This document shows positions 23,701-35,900 of a stretch of DNA of 64,000 nucleotides, piece by piece; the first letter of the stretch is position 1, and each line of letters starts with the position of its first letter. Below the pieces are notes generated by a model, which was not told the DNA's origin, did no database searches, and saw nothing but the letters and a program-made list of their open reading frames with translations. Source of the DNA: Shinisaurus crocodilurus (Eukaryota > Chordata > Lepidosauria > Squamata > Shinisauridae); assembly GCA_021292165.1 (NCBI GenBank), contig CM037878.1, positions 291,758,971 through 291,822,970 on the forward strand, in the 5' to 3' direction. Position numbers and translations under genes: made by a program.

Positions 23701-26700
23701 GGCCAAGGGTATGGCCAGGCAACCAAAGGGCATGATCAAGTACAAAAGTTATTAGAGGAAACACACAAAATCTTATATATTATAATTATTACATTATTAT
23801 ATTATATATTATTTTATAATATTTTATAAGTGGCTTATCTGAAACCCTGGATTGATTATAAACCAGGGTGGGCAGAAAGTAGATCTCCAAAGATTTTGCA
23901 CTCAACTCCCAGCATTCCTGACCATTGGCCATGCTGGCAGGGGCTTCTGGGAGTTGAAGTCTCAAACATCTGGAGATCTACCTTCTGCCCACCCCTGGTG
24001 TAGACAATACTGAGCTATGTGGACCAACAGTCTGACTCAGTATAAGGCAGGTTCCTTAAGTACACATCGTTTCCTGTATTCAACAAGAATATATCTGCTT
24101 TTAGAGATAACTTTTACAGAATGCAGTTCAGGTGGTATTTGACTCCTCAGCAATTAAAACCTACAGGGTGTGTTGTGTTGTGTTGTGTTGTGTTGTGGGA
24201 TATCGAAGTTCTGGCATTGGTGGCACCACATCACTTCTGGAATGGCTATATTAATATGGCTTGGTAATTCGTTGCAATGTACACAAATAAGATATAGTCA
24301 TTGAAGGTTAGATGAACTGAAATAGCATCCATCCAATATCCAAAGTAGCATCCTCTGCAACAAGAACTGGTGCCATTTTAATAATATTTTCCCAACAACT
24401 TACAGTCATGTCTCTAGATTGTGGGCGGCCAGCAAATGAATATTGGTTCCCTGATCTGTGATTCCCCTGTTTAAAAAGAAAAGAAAAAAGAGTTACAAAA
24501 TATTTTACTTTCTTTGCTTTTTTTTTGCCGTTAATCGATTTATATTTAGCCAATTAACTGTCTGACTTCTAACCATTGAATTAATTTAAATAAACCTATA
24601 TGCAAAGCCAAGTACTGATGTCCCCACTGGAAGAATTCTCCTCTGGGGAGGAGCTGGCACTCCCAGAGACAGAAAGCACCAATGAGCTGTCTGTGGCAGG
24701 AGACCTGGGGGAGCCTGGCCCTCAGGGGGGATGGCCGTGGGTTGGTCCCTGCAAGAGGAGGGGACTTTTGGACTTTAAAAAAGCCATAGACTGAACTCTT
24801 CCAGCAGGCCTATCCGGCGGAATTTTAGGATGTTTTAAAGATGTTTGTAAGATGTTTGTAAGATGTTTTAAAGATGTTTTAGGATGTTTTTAGGATGTTT
24901 TTAGGATGTTTTTAGATGTTTAATAGTATATATTGTGTTGTTTTAGTTTAGGTATTTTATATTTTCTGTTGTTCCCCGCCTCGATCTAGATGGAGAGGCG
25001 GGTAATAAATAAAATATTATTATTATTATTATTGAGTGGAATCAGTGGCTCATTCTTCCACACGCCATGGCAATCTCCAACCTTGCTACCACCCACATGA
25101 TTCAATTCAATTCAATTCTGTTTATTACAGTCAATGACCAGTATAACCACCCACATGAATGCAAACAATTCTTGGTACATTAGCTGCTGATTTTGTCCCC
25201 CGTAGATAGACAAGAGGCCTAAAGCTGGTGAAAATTCAGTCGGTGTTTCCCCACCCCAGCTTCTTCAAAGGCTGCCCTCCAGAATCCACTCACTGCTGGA
25301 CATGACCACCACAGATATAGATATGTTCCTTTCTCCCTGCAGCCTCTCCAGCAATTAGGAGTGATGGTGTGAAACCACCTAGTGGTGGTTTAAGGCTATT
25401 TCCCCTCGTTTGGGCAGAGGCTAACTTTAATGTTTCCCTGCTCCAGACTGTGTTCCATCGAGAGGGGCTAATTTCAGTTTCTAGATCTTTCCCCCAAATC
25501 TCCTTAAGAGAGCTTGCCGTTCCATACTTTTCATTTATTAATATCTGATGAATTCTTGATGCCAATCCTCTAGCAGCAGCACTATCTTGAGAAATGATTT
25601 CCCCAAAATTCATCAAGCGGCTCACTATTTCAGCTTTTTTCGTTGGGTTAAAAGTAGAGTGTAACACCTGATGGGACCTGCTGCAACCCACTTATTTTAA
25701 TCCCCTGCATCTTACCCATCAGTTGCTGCTCAGTTAGGGGTCTTAAACTGAGTAAAGGTCCACCAGTCAATACAGTCCTTTACCTTCCCACCCTTTAAAG
25801 CAGCGTTCTCCAACCTTGGGTCCCCAGATGTTTTTGGCCTACAACTCCCAGCATGCCCCAGCCAGCTCTGCTGGCTGGGGCATGCTGGGAGTTGTAGGCC
25901 AAAAACATCTGGGGACCCAAGGTTGGAGAACGCTGCTTTAAAGGATCTAAATTTGTCTGTATCACAGAATGTCAGGTGACGGAGGGAAGGAATAATTGGT
26001 GAGGGCAAAGGGGCCCATTATTTTGTGCCATGTCCTCCAAAGAAGGGATTATCCAGCAATCTCTTTTTCCACATGTCAGGCCTAAATGGCAGGTGACGGT
26101 TACCTTTTCAGTCCCTATTTCCATGTCTATCCATGACCTTTCCTTGTTATATTTTAGAGTTTGCCTGGAAATAAAGGTGGAGGTTAGGAATTCCCGAACC
26201 ACCCATTTTAGCGTGTCTATATAAGGAATTCTGTGGTAGCCTCGGTTTCTTCCCTGCATAAACAAAATGCATTAATAACTTCTGGGCATTTGTCCATATA
26301 TTTGCCTTCTAGATATAGTGACAGTACCTGAAACAGGAATATAATTTTGGGAAGGATCATTAATTTTATAGCCGCTATCCTATCTAGCCAGAAGTGTTTT
26401 AACATCTCCCATTTCTGAAGTGTATTGGATATTTGATTAAATAAGGGTTTATGTTTAATTTGATGATATTGCCCAATTTGGAAGGAGTATGCACCTCCAA
26501 ATATTTAAGGGATTTGTTGCTTACTGGAATGTTATATAAATGGGTTAGTTTATATAATATGATCTGTCTGATCATATTTGAGGCCAGAATACTTGATTTT
26601 TTATAGTTGCTAGCTAGTCCTGCTATCTTCTCATAGTCAGCTATGATCCTTAGAATTTTAGGTAGGTCTCGTCTTGCATTAGCCAAAGTGAGGACTATAT

Positions 26701-26939
26701 CATCATCAGAGAACATGTTTATTTTTTATAGAGAACAGGTTTATATTTTTATCTAAGTTTTATCTAAGTTTAGTACAGTCATGCCTTGGATTGAGAGCAT
26801 AATTCATTCCGGAAACGTGCTTGTAATCCAAAACACTCTTATATCAAAACGAAATTCCCCAAAAAAATTTGTACAGAGATTTTTAATTTAAGCCGTACTA
26901 CAGTACTTGTATTGCAAGACGTCGCTTGTATATCAAGTA

Positions 26940-26980
<41 letters not shown>

Positions 26981-29900
26981 TTTAAAAATTTGCTTGTCTT
27001 GCAAAACGCTCTCAAACCAAGTTACTTCGAATCCAAGGTATTACTGTATTACCATCCATGCCCATGGTATACGGTTGCTATCTACTTTCAGTTGAATAGA
27101 GAAAACCTGTAGGGAGCAAGCTGAGATTCAAATGCTTTATAAAAGCAACCAGAGAAACAGTCAGTACCTGGTGACTTATAATTTTTGAGTTCCTTAAAAG
27201 CATTATGCAGTTCCCCTGATGTGATAACTTGGTTAAGAGTTTGAACATGCTCCAATTTCAGTGTCCCCATACTGGCTTTCTTAAAAAAAATCCTAATATG
27301 TTCAGATTAACAATGTAATGAATAAATAAATAAAATATTTATAAGTTAATTATTTTGTTCCTTTTTTTTTTTTTTTTGGTGGTTAAAAAGTTGTTCCTCT
27401 TCCTGATTGAATAAATGCAGTTTGCAGTTATCTTTTTTCTTATGTAGTTAAGCCAAGAATGTGGAGCTTTTGTTACCAAAATCATAAAAATTTTGGTTGG
27501 TATAGTTTAATTTCATTGTGATATCAAAGGTATCTAGAGTTTGGAGTTCCTGTTTCTTAATCTTTAATTGTTGTAGAGCATGTGGTTTCTTATTTGCTTT
27601 ATGTTGGCTTTCCAATTTATGAATAACCTTTAATAGCATATCTCTCTGCCCTTTTTAAAAAATATAGCTCATTTCCTTGATGCAGTATCCCTGTGTTACT
27701 GCTTTCATAGAGTCCCAGACCACATGCAAAGGCATTTCTAGGGTTACATTTACATTTAAAAAAAAATAACATGCTGCTATAATTTATCTCTTGTGTCTTC
27801 TTTAAGAACTAAAAGTAGATTCTCTTTCCAACGATGAGTTTTGCTCTTTATTTTCTCAATCATGGATATGTGTATGATCAGAAATTGTTATGGACCCAAT
27901 ATTTGCTTCTTTGTCCTTTGTGTTCCAGTCATTAGAGATTAATAAATAGTCAATACAAGCATATGAGTTGTGTGTCTATTAGAATCAAAGATGTAATCCC
28001 TCTCAGAGGCATGTAGGAGGTGTCAAGTGTCTGTTAGGTCATATTTCTGCAGCACGTTTTGGAGGGCAGATGTGGAACCTTCAAACATTTATGATTATTT
28101 GTACCACTTCTGTAGCTGTTCATTGATAACCTCGTTGAGATCCCCTCCCAGTATTATTGTCCCTTCCCTGAAGGTATCTAGTGCCTATAGAAAGAAATGT
28201 TAATTGGTTCACATTAGGGCCATATATGCAGCCAACTGTGATCTTATTAGGTCCTAGTGTGCCCTTCAGAAAAATATATCTACCCAGCAGATTTTTTAGT
28301 GTCTGTGCCATTACTAGAACACACCTTTTGGCCCTGTGACTTTGTCAGTCCCATGGCTGCATAAATATCACCCAACCCTGGATACTTCAGCAGTGATTCT
28401 TCCTCTTTTTTATGTTGTGTTTCCTGTAAAAGCGCTGTGTCAGGGTTCTCTTTTCTCAGCAAAATTTGTGTTCAGTTCCTCTTTATGGGGGAACCCATTC
28501 CCTTTACATTCCAAGATAATATTTTTAACCCCAACATCTCACCTTTCCGGGAATGATTATTAAGAGCCCCATACATATATCCATTCCCCCCATTTCTTTG
28601 TTATTCTCCTGTGAAAGATAATAGGTGTCTTCTCAAATATTTTAACAAGTGTAGTACTTAACATTAACAATAAACCGATCAGTTTGCCTCCTCCTGGAAA
28701 CCCAGGAACATGCCACATGCTAATCCTCTACCAGCCCCTACACTGGAGTGGTTACCAGGGATGGGGACTCGGACTCGAGGACTCGACTCGTGAGTCGGAC
28801 TGAGTCCCCCCTCTGACTCGACTCGGACTCGAGTCCCAATATTTTTAATGGGACTCGAGACTCGACTCGGGACTCGAGACCAAGGACTTTTCAACATCCC
28901 TGGGCTGTGCCAGAAGGAGTGGAGAGGAGCGTGATTGCCGACGAAGAGCGCATGGAAGCGAGGTGTGCCGCTGCTCGGCCACTATGGACGGCTACCAGGA
29001 GTGCAGCCCCAACAGTGTGTCAAGATTTATTTTGATTGATGTGTTGCATACTTGGGAGAGGCAGAAGAAGGACCTGAGATTACTCTGTGTGGCTGCTCTG
29101 AGTGTGTTTCTGGTTCCAGCAAGTTCATCACCAGTGGAGCGGGTGTTCAGTGAGGGTGGAATTGTGATGAGACCTCACCGTTCCAGAATGGGGGCCAAAC
29201 ATTTAGAAAAAATCATGTTCCTCAAATGCAACATGGATAAGTTTTAGGAAGTACAGCAAGTTTATTTTTTAAAATCATTTTTCTAAAATGCAACCTTTCA
29301 GACATTTTGGGTTTGGCTGCCTCTGCCTGCCTGTCTGGGGTTCCCAGCCTCCTCTGCCTGCCTGGTCTCTTCTTGACCTGTTCAACAGTTGAATTGTCCA
29401 AGACAAAGGCCTCTGCCTGCCTGCTTTGGGGTTCCCAGCCTCCTCTGCCTGCCTGGTTATTTTGGGTTTGTCTGCCTGGTCTGTTCTTGCCAAAATCAGT
29501 TGCAGAGTTTTGAAATAAAAAGGCACACTTGTGCCTAGAATTTATTTAAACCACACATCTGAAGTAGCCTTATTTTGTTGGGGAAAAAACCCATTGATTT
29601 TAATAGGGACTCGTGGAGTCAGCTTTGGGAGTGACTCGTGACTCGTGACTCGTGAGTCACCATTTTGGACCAAGGACTCGGACTCGGACTCGAGTCCAAA
29701 GACTCGTGACTCGACTCGTGACTCGAGACCAAGGACTCTTCAACATCCCTGGTGGTTACTGGGGGGGGGGGGGTTTGGTATCATAACAATGGGCGGGAAC
29801 CCGCTAGGGAGAAGCATACTAGGATGGTGGGGGAGGGGTTCCCACCAAAACTTCTCAGCTATAGAAGTTTCCGAAATGAGGCTCCATGCAGGCACAGAGT

Positions 29901-32900
29901 GCCCATGTGTGTGATGCACAGAGACCACAAAGAAGAAATTACCAGTATGTATGACATCTCCTTTGGCAGAACAGGATTCCTTCCATCCACAGAGGCCTCT
30001 GAGTCCTCTTTCATGCTACATGGAGCCTTGGGCAGCTGCTCTTGTCCTAGTGGTACAGGACCATTTTCTGTGGGGCAGGCCCTGGAATTCGTTGCACAGC
30101 TGCAGAGACAGAGGATTCCATGTGCCCACCTCCTCCATCGGGTTTACTTCCTCTATCTTAGAAATTGCCCCTTCCCATTGCACTTCGTGTTCTGTCTAGA
30201 AATTCTTCTTCTTTCCTGATAAGCCCAAGTGGCTAAGTGAGTCTCAAGGCACCTTCTCTTCCATCAGGGATACCAGCTTGCAGTTGATGCTGGTGTAGTT
30301 TTGTACATCCTCATGCAGGAAACCAAATTTATCACAGACCTTGGCAGATCACCACAGCAACTCCCTTGCTGGTCATATTGCTTGGTTCTCTGTAGGTGGC
30401 GAGGCAGCCTTCCTGGAATGGCCCTGAAACTTCCCTGCTGAAACTTCCCTGCAAAACTCACTGATGGTTGCTCCTTTTCATTTCCTGGGACTGGAAGACT
30501 AGTTATAGACCTGTGTAGCTGCTGGCCCTGCCCCCAAAGAGCTCAGTGACTCACCTCGAACAGCAGACACCCCTCCCACCAAGACCATGTGCTAGAGCAC
30601 ACAACAGCAGCCCCTCTTTACCAGGGATGTTGAAGAGTCCTTGGTCTCGAGTCACGAGTCGAGTCACGAGTCTTTGGAGCCGAGTCTCGAGTCCGAGTCC
30701 GAGTCCTTGGTCCAAAATGGTGACTCACGAGTCACGAGTCACTCCCAAAGCTGACTCCATGAGTCCCTATTAAAATCAATGGGGGGGGGGGTTCCCAACA
30801 AAATAAGGCTATTTTGTTGGGAACACCCCAAAATAACCAGACAGGCAGAGGAGGCAGGGAACCCCAAAACAGGCAGGCAGAGGCCTTTGTCTTGGACAAT
30901 TCAAACTGTGGAACTGGTTAAGAAGAGACCAGGCAGGCAGGCAGGAAACCCCAAACAGGCAGGCAGAGGCAGCCAAACCCAAAATATCTGAAAGGTTGCA
31001 TTTTAGGAAAATGATTTTAAAAAATAAACTTGCCGTACTTCCTAAAACCTATCCATGTTGCATTTGAGGAACACAATTTTGGAACACGAGTCCTTGGTCT
31101 CGAGTCCCGAGTCGAGTCTCGAGTCCCATTAAAAATATTGGGACTCGAGTCTGACTCGAGTCACAGGGGGGACTCAGTCCGACTCACGAGTCGAGTCCTG
31201 GAGTCCGAGTCCCCATCCCTGCTCTTTACATGGGAGTTCTGCAACTCCCATGTAAAGTTGCCTGTTGTTGCTCCTGGTCACTTGCTCTGGATCATTCATC
31301 AAGTGTGTAGAAATTCTTGGCAGGAGTTCAGTCTGCCTATCTTATCGCCAAAAGCATTTTCATATGTAAGTCTTATATCTGGAATACAGTAATACCTTGG
31401 ATTGCAAGTAACTTGGTTTGAGAGCGTTTTGCAAGACAAGCAAATTTTTAAATATTTATTTAATTTTTTTGACTTGATATACAAGCGATGTCTTGCAATA
31501 CAAGTGCCGTAGTACGGCTTAAATTAAAAATCTCTGTGCAAATTTTTTTTGGGGGGATTTTGTTTTGATATAAGAGTGTTTTGGATTACAAGCACATTTC
31601 CGGAACGAATTATGCTCTCAATCCAAAGCATGACTGTATGTCCCCACATGAAGCCTTGGAGACTCTTAATAAGGACAAAATGACCTTCCCCCGCATCACA
31701 TGCAGCTGTGGGCGGGGAGAAATTTTGCGGACGTGGGGGGAGGAGAAGCGAGACTTACCAGTTCTCGCAGGTACGCTCAGGTAGAGGGGGCGGGGTTGCA
31801 GGAGCCAATATTAGGACCTGCAGCACCGCCCCACACCCTCTTTGTCACCATTCAGGTGACAGGCGGTTTTAGGATGCCTCAGATGGATGGGTCAGTAGGC
31901 TCAGACAGCTGGGGGTCAAGAACGCCTGTGAGGCCTTTGTTCTCGCCAAGCTTGTTGTCGTGAGACTCCGAGAGGGTGCGACGCAACAAAGGCTCCCAAC
32001 ACTGGAAAGTGCAAAAGGGGGAGGCGGTGGAATTCCTCGCCACCTCCCGGTTTTGGATGCTCCGCCCAAGTGCATAACAGAGCGGCCTACCAGGCCAGAA
32101 TAGAATAACCCGCACTCGATCCCTTTGCAGTTCTTTGTATGTAAATATGTAAATAAACGTGGCCCAGTTAAACACCAACTGATTGTCTCGGTTCTTCATT
32201 TCCCACCTATACGTCCGCAAAAACAGCTTTTCATCATATGGAAGCAACTGGTAATGAAGCAAAGCTCTTCAGTAGCAGGTGAGAGCTACCATTTTCTAAC
32301 TTAGAATGAAGCTCCTTATGGTACCACTGCCACATGCTTCAAAAAGACAGCCCAGTCCAGGTCTGCCCTCCTTGTACTTGCTTGCATGCAAGAAGAAACT
32401 GAACGGTGTAGCTGTGCATTGTCAACCAGTCGCATCCCACATCCCACTGGCAGATGCACCACTATGACCAGAATACCACATGACATAATACAGCAAAGTC
32501 TGCTACAGGGAACAGTGTGATTCTAGCAACATTTGATCCAGTTACCTGAGTCAGATGCTTTTTTCTTGACGGTTTTGTGAATAAATCCAGGATTGCAGAT
32601 CCATCTAATTCCTGATAAGGGAAGAAAAGATGTTTAATGCCACTGCTCACTGGCTCTTTTGTGGTTTTGTAACAAGAATGTTGGTTTGAGGGATTTGCAA
32701 AAACAGAATTCTGACTGGAGACAAGCCCGGTGCTTTCAAGAGAATGGGAAGTGAAACTGTCCTTGCCTAAGGGCCGCTAGAGACTGCTTTTGTTTCAGCA
32801 GGCAAGGCAACAAGGCAACAAGGAGCACTTCTCCATTGATTTTTGATTTACGTCTGGAACCTTTGGCATGTTCTATTAGACCAGTGTTCTCCAACCTTGG

Positions 32901-35900
32901 GTCCCCAGATGTTTTTGGCCTACAACTCCCAGCATGCCCCAGCCAGCTCCGCTGGCTGGGGCATGCTGGGAGTTGTAGGCCAAAAACATCTGGGGACCCA
33001 AGGTTGGAGAACACTGTATTAGACAGAATAGGAATATTCATGGCTTTGAGTATGGTTATTTAGAATTTAAAATTATTCTTTATGCTGATGATCTCTTAGG
33101 ATTTATCTCAACATTCCAGTTGTCTGTTCCAGGTTTGATGTAGTTGATTAATACTTTTGATGATTTGTCTAGCTATTCAGTTAACTGGTCAAAGTCTGAA
33201 ATTATGCTGATTGCAGATACTATATCACATAGTGTATTAGCTAATTGGCAATTTCAATGGTGCCCAGACCTTATTACTTATTTGGGAATACTTATTCCCA
33301 GACACATATCCCAAATGATCAAGCTAAACTTGAATAAGCTGATGAATGAGATCTCACGGGATACAGATATCCTGTGAGATAGATAGAGATAGATAGAAAG
33401 ATAGATGCATATCTTTAAAGTTGGGTTGTGGGGTGAGGTAAAGATTAATATTAAACCTCAGATTGTTTATGTTATATGTGGGATTCTTTTATCTATACCT
33501 GGCAACTATTTTAAGAAATGAAATGCTCTGTTTCGTACAAATAATAATAATGGGTGCGTGTGGTTTCCTCCCCACCATGAATATTCTTGAAAAGGATGCA
33601 ACGTCCAGTTAAAGAAGGTGGATTTGTCTTTCTGGATCTTGCTTTATATCATCACACATATTTGTTGACCTGTATGCATCCACTGACACAATTAGCTTGC
33701 CCATACTGCTCTAATATTCTCACATCTTCAGCCATGTGGGATTACATCACAGAAGAATAGTTCCCACACCGCCCTGTTTGCACATAATGGCAGCAAATCT
33801 TGGGTTGATTAAGCCACGATTTTCTGTGGCATGTGCTGCCACCATTTTGAATATGCTCCATAATGTGTGAACCTGGACACTATGGGTCAATCGTGGGTTA
33901 AACAGCCCAAAGTTAACCTAACAACTAACTGTAGGTTAATTAACCCACAATTTGCCACTGTTACATGCCAACTGGTGTGTGGGTCTGTGTGTGTTGTCGT
34001 GTAAAAGAGAGATTAAGAAAGAGAAGGGGTCCTTAATTTTCAGGTTTAAACTGGCAGTTTTGGCAAGGTAATTTTTTCCCCCTGGAAAAACAAATCTTCA
34101 TGCTTCTTTGGTGCCCAGACTGGCATTTACCCCAGCCCACATTTAAAGTAAGTGGCTTACAGTGCAATCCTGTAAATCTATCCAGATGTATGCCTCTGAA
34201 TTCAATTGGACTTCCTCCCAAGTAAGTGTGTACAGGACCGAAGCCTTAATTTGCTAAACATACAGAAATGACAAGCTAGGATCCTTCCTTGTCCTCCTCA
34301 GTAATTCCAAGCCTAGGTACCAGACACATGCACATTTCACTCATTCCTCCATATGTTCTGAAAGTCTTAATGTCTCACCTCATCATGGCCACAGTCACAC
34401 TCTTCATTGTCATCAATGACACCATTTCCACACACCTTGCTCCTAAATATTTTAGTAGGTATGTTAAGTAAGCACTCTTTTCCTGGTTTGCTTATTGTGT
34501 CGTAATATACCTCCCTGCTGCAATTACTCAGTCTTTTACATTTTCTGTAACACAATAAATTATTATCCAGTGTAGCACGACTATTTCAAAACTTTCTAAC
34601 AGGGCATAAAACAAAACATAAAAACAACAATAGCTAATAAAAAAAACCCAGTATCAAATCAAACATGAAAACACTCTGGGATAAAACATATAAAACCATA
34701 CACCCCCACTTATGTCATTGTTAGGAATCATAGACAGATGCTTAAGGAAAAAAAATTGCTGCAGCTGGCAGTTTGTACCACTGCTGCTGCTCAAAGAGGA
34801 ATAACGAGCAGCAGAAGGGCTGTCCTGCAGTAGCAGAATACGTGAATGAGCTCCCCAAAGAGGCTCGCCTAGCACCTACATTGTACTCTTTCCGGCACCA
34901 AGTGAAGACCTTCCTACTCTCCCAGGCATTTTAATCATTTCAATCTTGTAGTTGTTTTTAACTCTGTTATTGTAATTTGAACTGCTGCTGCTAGCTTTGC
35001 TGTTTGTTTTTTAATCTGTGGTTTTAAATCTTATATTTATATTATATTGTATTTTGTGGTTTTAATTTCAAGTGAATTCTCCTGTGTGTGGAATTCCCTG
35101 GCAGCCCCAGGCAAACACTGGCTTTTAAAATCGGACATTCGGACTTGACAGCAACCACCGGGACCATTACTGCTCTGAGGAGGCTGTTTGGGCTGCCCTC
35201 AGTCCTGGCTAGGGGGCCACCATTCCTCCCCCTCAAGCCCCTACCAACGACAGTGCTAATGATGACATTGGGGCTTCTGGATACAAAGATAATGGTGGTC
35301 CCCTAGCCAGCACTGGGGGCTACCTTCTTCCTTTTTTTTTAACCCAGAAGCTCCTGTCGGAGTAATGCTACGTCTTTATACGATAGCATTCTTAAGTCGA
35401 GGGGCAAGATTGGTGGCTGTGGGACAGAAGCTGCTGGAAGGAACACCACACGAAGACACTGAGATCTGTCTCTACCCCAGATTTGGCCCCTGCTCTGAAG
35501 AACATTCTCTAGTTTTGTAGCCTGTGAATGGGACCAAGAAATGGGGGTGGGGTGGGGGGTCAGGCCAGCCCTAGTTATTTTATTTGTTATGACATTTACT
35601 TCAAATCGGCTGCTTTTATCTTACCTTAATGTAATCTTACCTAATTATGACATTTACTTCGAAACGGCTGCTTTTATCTTACCTTAATGCAGTGTTTCTC
35701 AACCTTGGGTCCCCAGATGTTTTTGGCCTACAACTCCCAGCATGCCCCAGCCAGCATAGCTGGCTGGGGCATGCTGGGAGTTGTAGGCCAAAAACATCTG
35801 GGGGCCCAAGGTTGAGAAACACTGCCTTAATGTAATAAAGACATTGACTGCCTTTATGGACTCTGCTGTGAGAAATGTAAGGTAAGAGCAAATGTAGGAT

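Larger units (their letters stand above)
25258..28560 (-). mobile_element. L1 LINE remnant, minus strand, interrupted
   Basis: Minus-strand ORF2 pieces in 3'-to-5' order: C-terminal region at 25290-25691, RT palm at 26399-26716 ([20 protein letters not shown]), RT fingers at 27088-27270 ([20 protein letters not shown]) and endonuclease start at 28280-28462 ([17 protein letters not shown]). It is interrupted by a foldback MITE (25801-25935) and a mariner-like MITE (26776-27046). Stops and frameshifts throughout; non-functional. Confidence 0.82.

Noticed and set aside
32836..33063. Open frames on both strands with nearly the same peptide ([18 protein letters not shown]), also seen at 19051, 25730, 35647 and 35679
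   Set aside because: Produced by the two arms of the foldback MITE; the same peptide on both strands is a consequence of the palindrome.
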